This document shows positions 59,370 to 64,000 of a DNA stretch of 64,000 bases, in pieces. The position numbers and the translations under genes are program-made. The stretch comes from Arctopsyche grandis. Taxonomy: Eukaryota > Arthropoda > Insecta > Trichoptera > Hydropsychidae. Every line of letters starts with the position of its first letter. Position 1 is the first letter of the stretch. The stretch covers positions 31,100,290 to 31,164,289 of the forward strand of contig NC_135356.1 of the NCBI RefSeq assembly GCF_051622035.1, written 5' to 3'. Under the pieces are notes generated by a model, which ran no database searches, was not told the origin of the DNA, and was given only the letters and a program-made list of their open reading frames with translations.

Positions 59370-60860
59370 GATACTTTGCAAGACTAAAATATCTGCAAAT
59401 TGTGGCATTTGAAATACTTTTTCTATCCTCTCGACAGTATCTTATCGCGCATTGTCATTTTTAAGGAATTTTTGACTCGGCAGGAGTACCAGTCTAGAGA
59501 CCATCCATACTGCGTAGTTGTGTGTATGTCCATTACAAAAAATGCCCTCGTCGCACATGTTCTTTTTTCGCTGGTACATTGGCGGAAAATATGATTCGTC
59601 ATTGTGGACGTCCTAATTGTTGGGCTGCCAATTTTAATATTTGCTTCACCGGCAGCAGGAAATTTTAAAAGCCACAGACACACAACTACGGAACATTTTT
59701 CAAAATGTTCTCCCACATACTCGGCGTTATTGGCTCGATCTTATAAAGCTGATTAAACTTACAGTAAACTATGGCATCATTTGGCAATGAGTATCGTTGT
59801 CGAGCTGTTATTACGACACTTTGGGGAACCTCTTCACCGGTTGCTATTTAGGTCTGAAGCTTTTCCAACCCATGCCTCATATGGTTCTCTGACAGGTCTT
59901 TAGTAAGAAGTATCGTCCTGGCCATAGATATAAAAGAACTTATTATAGAATAACTTATGCTATTCTATATACATATATCTATGTATAGTCCTGGCACTTT
60001 CTACGATGGTTCAGTTGTCACGCTCCGCTCTGCAATTACATATGTACATATGTTCCGCCATTGTTCTTGTCGGGAAGCTCTCCTTTCTAAATGTTTTGCC
60101 CCATGGGTATTAAAAGTACGTCGCTATTTTTGCTAGCCTCTGGATTGTAGGGAGTAGCATTTAAATCCCAAAGTGATGGAGTTGCGGTGGCCACCTTTAT
60201 TACTTTAATTACTTTTTATTTATTGTGTATTGACACCATTACTCCATCTTTGATTGTGATATAATGTATCATTAATAGTCAAGGTAATTTTTTTTGTCGA
60301 CACATTTACATGTCTAATCGAATCGACGGCACGAGAGACAACCTTCAAATCACAAACTAGAACGCGTTGAATCATTCATCGAAAGATGTCGATTATATAC
60401 CGAACATGGGGACGGTATACATATGTATAATCGGCCTCAACTAATCTTCTCGCAATACTTGGTTCGAATATATTTGACGGCTCAATGTAACAATCGTCAT
60501 AAACTTCGTCATCGTCTATGCAATTTCTATTACTGCACACAGAGACGATCTAGATCATCGTTAATATTTTGGTCGGAAATTCTGATGTTGCGTGTTTCAA
60601 CACGAAAGTCTTTTTGACGTATTATTCTCTAAACCGCCGTTTTAAAATTCGCTGAAATTTACATGTTGCATTCCGCTAGGTATGGAAAAATTCTTTAAAT
60701 TGCACACGTGAGTTTTACTATATTATATTTTTTGCATACGCGATATTATAATAGTTGGACTAGGGACGCCTGCAAAATCAGTTTGTTGGTGATTTTGTGT
60801 AATTAGTTCTTTTTTACAACTTATCCGATTGCAAATAGCGGTGGCTGGGGCGAATTATTG
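59370..60860. repeat. Direct repeat copy A (~1.5 kb)
   Basis: Matches 62812-63880 in the same orientation: ACTTTGCAAGAC, AGTCTAGAGACCATCCATAC, GAACATTTTTCAAAATGTTC, CTCTTCACCGGTTGCTATTT and GGACTAGGG.CGCCTGCAAAA. Copy A has about 390 bp (60195-60585) and about 65 bp (60640-60705) that are missing in copy B. I see no terminal inverted repeats or duplications and no recognisable protein on either strand. Confidence 0.8.
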
Positions 60861-61523
60861 AATGTTCAACTTTGAATCTGTGCAAAAAAGTTTGCTCACT
60901 TTTGGAATGTAAATCATTACGACTGATCGCATGTTTTGGCAAATTTAAAAATACTCGTCTTGGATATTTTTACTTTAAGGCAATTATATCTTTGTCTGTA
61001 AATTTTTTCTGTTTTCCGATACATATTGTTAAATTATATGCTCGGAATAACGCTATAAATAATAACATTTTCGGTATCGCGACCTCCTTACAATGTGTCT
61101 CAAGAAATAAGAAAATGTTTACTATAAAGTGTTGTTTTTTTAATATGTACATTGATAATGTGATTTTGGTACATTTTTCAGTACGATATTCATGTGAATT
61201 TATATGAATAAACAATGATGACACGACAGGTTTTCTAATTAGTGTATGGAAAAAATATATAATTTGTCTTTCCACAACAACTCATTCCCGAGCCGATGGT
61301 TGACTCTTCGTTTGTATCTCCAGGGAGCGATGCTTGGGTATCTGATAAGCTCAAGATCGAATTGCAAAAAAAAAAAAAACTTTATCTATTGTTACTATGT
61401 ACGTACATAGATAAATTAACTACACTAAACAAAAAATCACACTATCTTCTGATTCCAATTTGTCATATTCAAATCAGAATATCATTCACATGAAGAATAA
61501 AACTGCCCTGCAGATATCAGGCG
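60861..61523. other. AT-rich stretch, nothing recognised
   Basis: Overlapping short frames on both strands (60872-61207 plus, 60970-61275 minus) without motifs. I see no gene. Confidence 0.4.
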
Positions 61524-61736
61524 CTATTCTGTAGATATTCTATTCGCCATTACCACTTTGTGTTTGTTGTTGAAAAAGCATTCCTTTTCATCGGGACTGT
61601 AGCTTTCTTCGTCCCCAACTTCGGGATTGTCACTTATAGGGAATTCGCTTATGTGTTGCTCATGGTGAGGCTCAAAGTCGGTAGCCAGCCTTGTGTTGGT
61701 CGTGCTGGTAGAATGCATACCTTTCGACGGCACCAT
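61524..61736 (-). CDS. Acidic open frame, possible exon (unknown)
   Basis: MVPSKGMHSTSTTNTRLATD, then EFPISDNPEVGDEESYSPDE: Ser/Thr-rich then acidic, 70 codons, higher GC than the surroundings. It looks like a disordered segment of a cellular protein, but no splice sites or family can be fixed. Confidence 0.25.
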   Translation of the reverse strand: MVPSKGMHSTSTTNTRLATDFEPHHEQHISEFPISDNPEVGDEESYSPDEKECFFNNKHKVVMANRISTE

Positions 61737-62061
61737 CGAGTAGATATCCCTTTACTGGATTTTTACTCGACGATTGATTCTTCGTCGTAAAATATATCGG
61801 TAAAAATACATTGGTAAGTTTTCTTGTCGAGAATCCGAAATGTGACTAGTTACTTTTCTTGTAACGAGTCACAAAAAAAATAATTTCTCATTAAATATGA
61901 GCAATATAATAAAAACAAATACTTTAAAGTCTTTGTTTTTATTATTTAATATAGTATTTAATACATGTACTATATGAAACACTAATGTTTGTGTCTTCGT
62001 CGCTACGTGGTCAACCGTTGTTTGAGTGGTCGGTCGTTGGGTGGGAATAACACGTTCGATT
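61737..62061. other. AT-rich spacer
   Basis: Nothing recognised before the GC-rich repeat. Confidence 0.4.
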
Positions 62062-62250
62062 TATTTTTTTTTCGATTCAAAGGATTCAAATTCCCTGCAG
62101 GGAGTGCAGCCAGATGGGGCTCCACCGGGGGCGCAGCCCCCATGGGACCCCGCCGAAGGGGGCGCAGCCCACATGGGGCCAATATCAGGGGCGTCGCAAG
62201 GGGCGCAACCTACGGGGCCTCTGTCGGGGGCGCAGCCCCTAATAAAATAA
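62062..62250. repeat. Small copy of the GC-rich palindromic repeat
   Basis: GGGGGCGCAGCCCC units as at 3632-4570 but in reverse order. Its left border TTTTTTTTCGATTCAAAGGA and TTCAAATTCCCTGC mirrors the right border of the large array (GAATCCATTGAATCGAAAT). The common border suggests that both are copies of one element with a variable number of GC units. Confidence 0.75.
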
Positions 62251-62289
62251 ATAAACATATTTTTTTATATATCCTTTAATGGTATATTA

Positions 62290-62481
62290 ATAATATCCTT
62301 TAATGGTAACTGCCGACTTTTGAAAACATATGTAATAAAATCGTGCAAACGAAGCACCATTTATATCCTTAATTGTGTGATCGGGTACCAGAAAATGTCC
62401 CTTCCATCGCATGAAAACGAAATCGGTCGAAGCCAACGCGTCATAGTTGAACGTGTCCGAGTTCGAAGGTTCTGCATACAT
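62290..62481 (-). pseudogene. GID4: GID4-like exon fragment (CTLH E3 ligase receptor)
   Basis: GID4 recognises N-terminal proline degrons for the GID/CTLH ubiquitin ligase. The minus strand reads [40 protein letters not shown] and [18 protein letters not shown], then TAA. This is the highly conserved C-terminal part of GID4 ([31 protein letters not shown]). It ends before the final conserved YHRSSEWYQSL block. A direct repeat ACCATTAAAGGATAT (near 62277-62310) sits at the break, so slippage probably created the stop. An acceptor-like ATGCAG precedes the frame at about 62474. Gly for Glu (WKG) and Arg for Gly (ARFYY) are unusual. Pseudogene, duplicate exon, or a real terminal exon truncated here. 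Confidence 0.7.
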
Positions 62482-62811
62482 ACTTTAAAAGTCCAATTTT
62501 CTTTATTTATGTATTTATGTATACAGAGCATTCCATTTTTTGCAAGACATGGCTAGCATCGGCGACACCGGAGTCAGGACTCGACATTTGAGACCTTTTC
62601 TCTCTTAATATTCTTTTGATGCATGTAGCACGCTGATCTAAATTACTTTACATCTAAATTAAAAATATTTAAAAAAAATCGTATTCAAGCTGCGACCTAT
62701 CATGACGTCTTCGTACATCACGTTGTAGTCTCTTCTGGATGTAACTTTTTCCTGAATTTTCTGCGTCGTACTGCCAAAACTAAACCGCTGACAACTAGAC
62801 GTATGAAAAGT
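62482..62811. other. Stretch between GID4 fragment and direct repeat
   Basis: A minus-strand frame (62659-62841) is open but has no motif I know. Nothing else is supported. Confidence 0.35.
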
Positions 62812-63880
62812 GTTACTTTGCAAGACAAAAAATATCTGCAAATTGTGGCATTCGAAATCCTTTTTCTATCCGCTCGACGGTATCTTATCGCGCATTGTCA
62901 TTTTTAAGGAATCTTTGACTCGACAGTTGTACCAGTCTAGAGACCATCCATACTGCGTAGTTGTGTGTATGTCCATTACAAAGGCGAGTGTCTAAACACA
63001 CATCAGCTAACTGTGCTCGTCGCACATGTTCTTTTTTCGCTGTTACATTGGTGGAAAATATGATTCGTCCTTCTGGACGTCCTAATTGTTGGGCTACCAA
63101 TTTTAATATTTGCTTCACCAGCAGCAGGAATTTTTAAAAGCCACAGACACACAACTACGGAACATTTTTCAAAATGTTCTCCCACATACTCGGCGTTATT
63201 GGCTCGATCTTATAAAGCTGATTAAACTTACAGTAAACTATGGCATCATTTGGCAATTAGTATTGTTGTCGAGTTGTTATTACGACACTTTGGGGAACCT
63301 CTTCACCGGTTGCTATTTAGGTCTGAAGCTTTTCCAACCCATGCCTCATATGGTTCTCTGACAGGTCTTTAGTAAGAAGTATCGTCCTGGGCATAGATAT
63401 AGAAGAACTTATTATAGAATAACTTATGTTATTCTATATACATATATCTATGTATGGTCCTGGCACTTTCTACGATGGTTCGGTTGTCACGCTCCGCTCT
63501 GCAATTACATATGTACATATGTTCCGCCTTTTTTCTTGTCGGAAAGCTCTCCTTTCTAAATGTTTTGCCCCATGGGTATTAAAAGTACGTCGCTATTTTT
63601 GCTAGCCTCTGGATTGTAGGGAGTAGCATTTAAATCCCAAAGTGATGGTGTTGCGGTGGCCACCTTTATTAATGTTGCGTGTTTCAACACGAAAGTCATT
63701 TTGACGAATTATTCTCTAAACTATAGTGAGTTTTACTATATTATACAAATATTTTGCATACGCGATATTATAATAGTTGGACTAGGGTCGCCTGCAAAAT
63801 CAGTTTGTTGGTGATTTTGTGTGATTGGTTCTTTTTTACAACTTATCCGACTGCAAATAGCGGTGGCTTGTGCGAATTAT
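62812..63880. repeat. Direct repeat copy B (~1.07 kb)
   Basis: Second copy of 59370-60860, lacking two internal blocks, but with an extra 28 bp near 62982-63009 (AGGCGAGTGTCTAAACACAC). See copy A. Confidence 0.8.
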
Positions 63881-64000
63881 GAAACGGTGATTTTGTTACT
63901 GAAAAAATGTATGTGAATAAACTTTGCACACAACTATATAAAATTAAAATAAATGTTTCTTTTTAATTTTTTTTTATATCGTTTACATAGAATTCATTAT
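63881..64000. other. Window end
   Basis: AT-rich, nothing recognised. Confidence 0.4.

Noticed and set aside
59423..59716. 97-codon minus-strand frame in the direct repeat (also at 63003-63185)
   Set aside because: The two copies differ by frame-breaking changes and I know no family; not supported as a gene.
62026..62279. Frames rich in GAAPMGPRR-type words on both strands
   Set aside because: Same GC repeat family as at 3.6-4.6 kb; low-complexity translation artefact.
1..64000. tRNA, rRNA or snRNA genes
   Set aside because: I noticed no clear cloverleaf, A/B boxes or conserved small-RNA sequence by eye. A covariance-model scan would be needed to exclude them.

Overview
This window looks like AT-rich nuclear DNA of an insect, or at least an arthropod; I cannot name the order. 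It has GT-AG introns, dense insect-type transposons (CR1/Jockey-group and R1-type LINEs, hAT, PIF/Harbinger, IS630-Tc1-mariner), many palindromic TACATATGTATGTA-type microsatellites, and only scraps of ordinary animal genes. I saw no operons, bacterial signals, CRISPR array or convincing tRNA/rRNA gene. Most of it is an accessory landscape in which transposons sit inside transposons.

Layout. 0-3.3 kb: a dead polyamine-oxidase gene (PAO) carrying a MITE and a Harbinger scrap. Its inverted second copy lies at about 22.6-27.3 kb and is interrupted by a hAT element. 3.6-4.6 kb: a GC-rich palindromic minisatellite with a relative at 62.1 kb. 4.75-8.9 kb: a solo LTR, a decayed LINE (LINE-A) and a second LINE scrap. 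9.2-11.7 kb: the only long, apparently intact cellular-looking reading frame (an orphan, minus strand), with two paralogous upstream mini-exons. 13.2-14.3 kb: a 1,080-bp TRIM-like LTR element with identical LTRs. 14.5-15.3 kb: a hAT-type MITE containing a long foldback. 15.4-19.2 kb and 34.7-38.4 kb: two near-identical LINE-B copies in opposite orientation. 20.7-22.5 kb: a 133-bp MITE, a 253-bp foldback, a TRPML-like first exon with a frameshift, and a 5'-truncated R1-type LINE.

27.3-31.2 kb is a four-level nest: 440-bp repeat > 15-bp-IR element > PIF/Harbinger-like element with TTA duplication > internally deleted LINE-C. 33.4-39.1 kb is a hAT-type element hosting LINE-B2. 39.2-42.5 kb is another hAT-like element hosting a second. 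43.2-44.5 kb is a hAT MITE. 46.9-50.6 kb is LINE-D, apparently complete, with both reading frames open. 50.8-55.0 kb is a hAT element whose BED/hAT transposase is split by an IS630-type derivative. 55.2-56.9 kb is a three-unit GC-rich array with nested insertions, one carrying a MADF domain. 56.9-57.6 kb is a head-to-head array of about 120-bp repeats. 57.6-58.35 kb is a decaying tandem exon array. 59-64 kb holds a 1.1-1.5-kb direct repeat, a possible membrane-protein exon and a truncated GID4-like exon.

Working relationships are mainly parasitic. Autonomous-looking elements (LINE-B, LINE-D) sit among non-autonomous derivatives that end in the same type of termini: CAGTGGCG hAT ends with 8-bp duplications, and LINE 3' hairpins followed by AAAT tails. 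The recognisable host genes (PAO, TRPML, GID4 and the tandem exon array) are broken or partial. The orphan gene at 9.2-11.7 kb is the best candidate for something undescribed.
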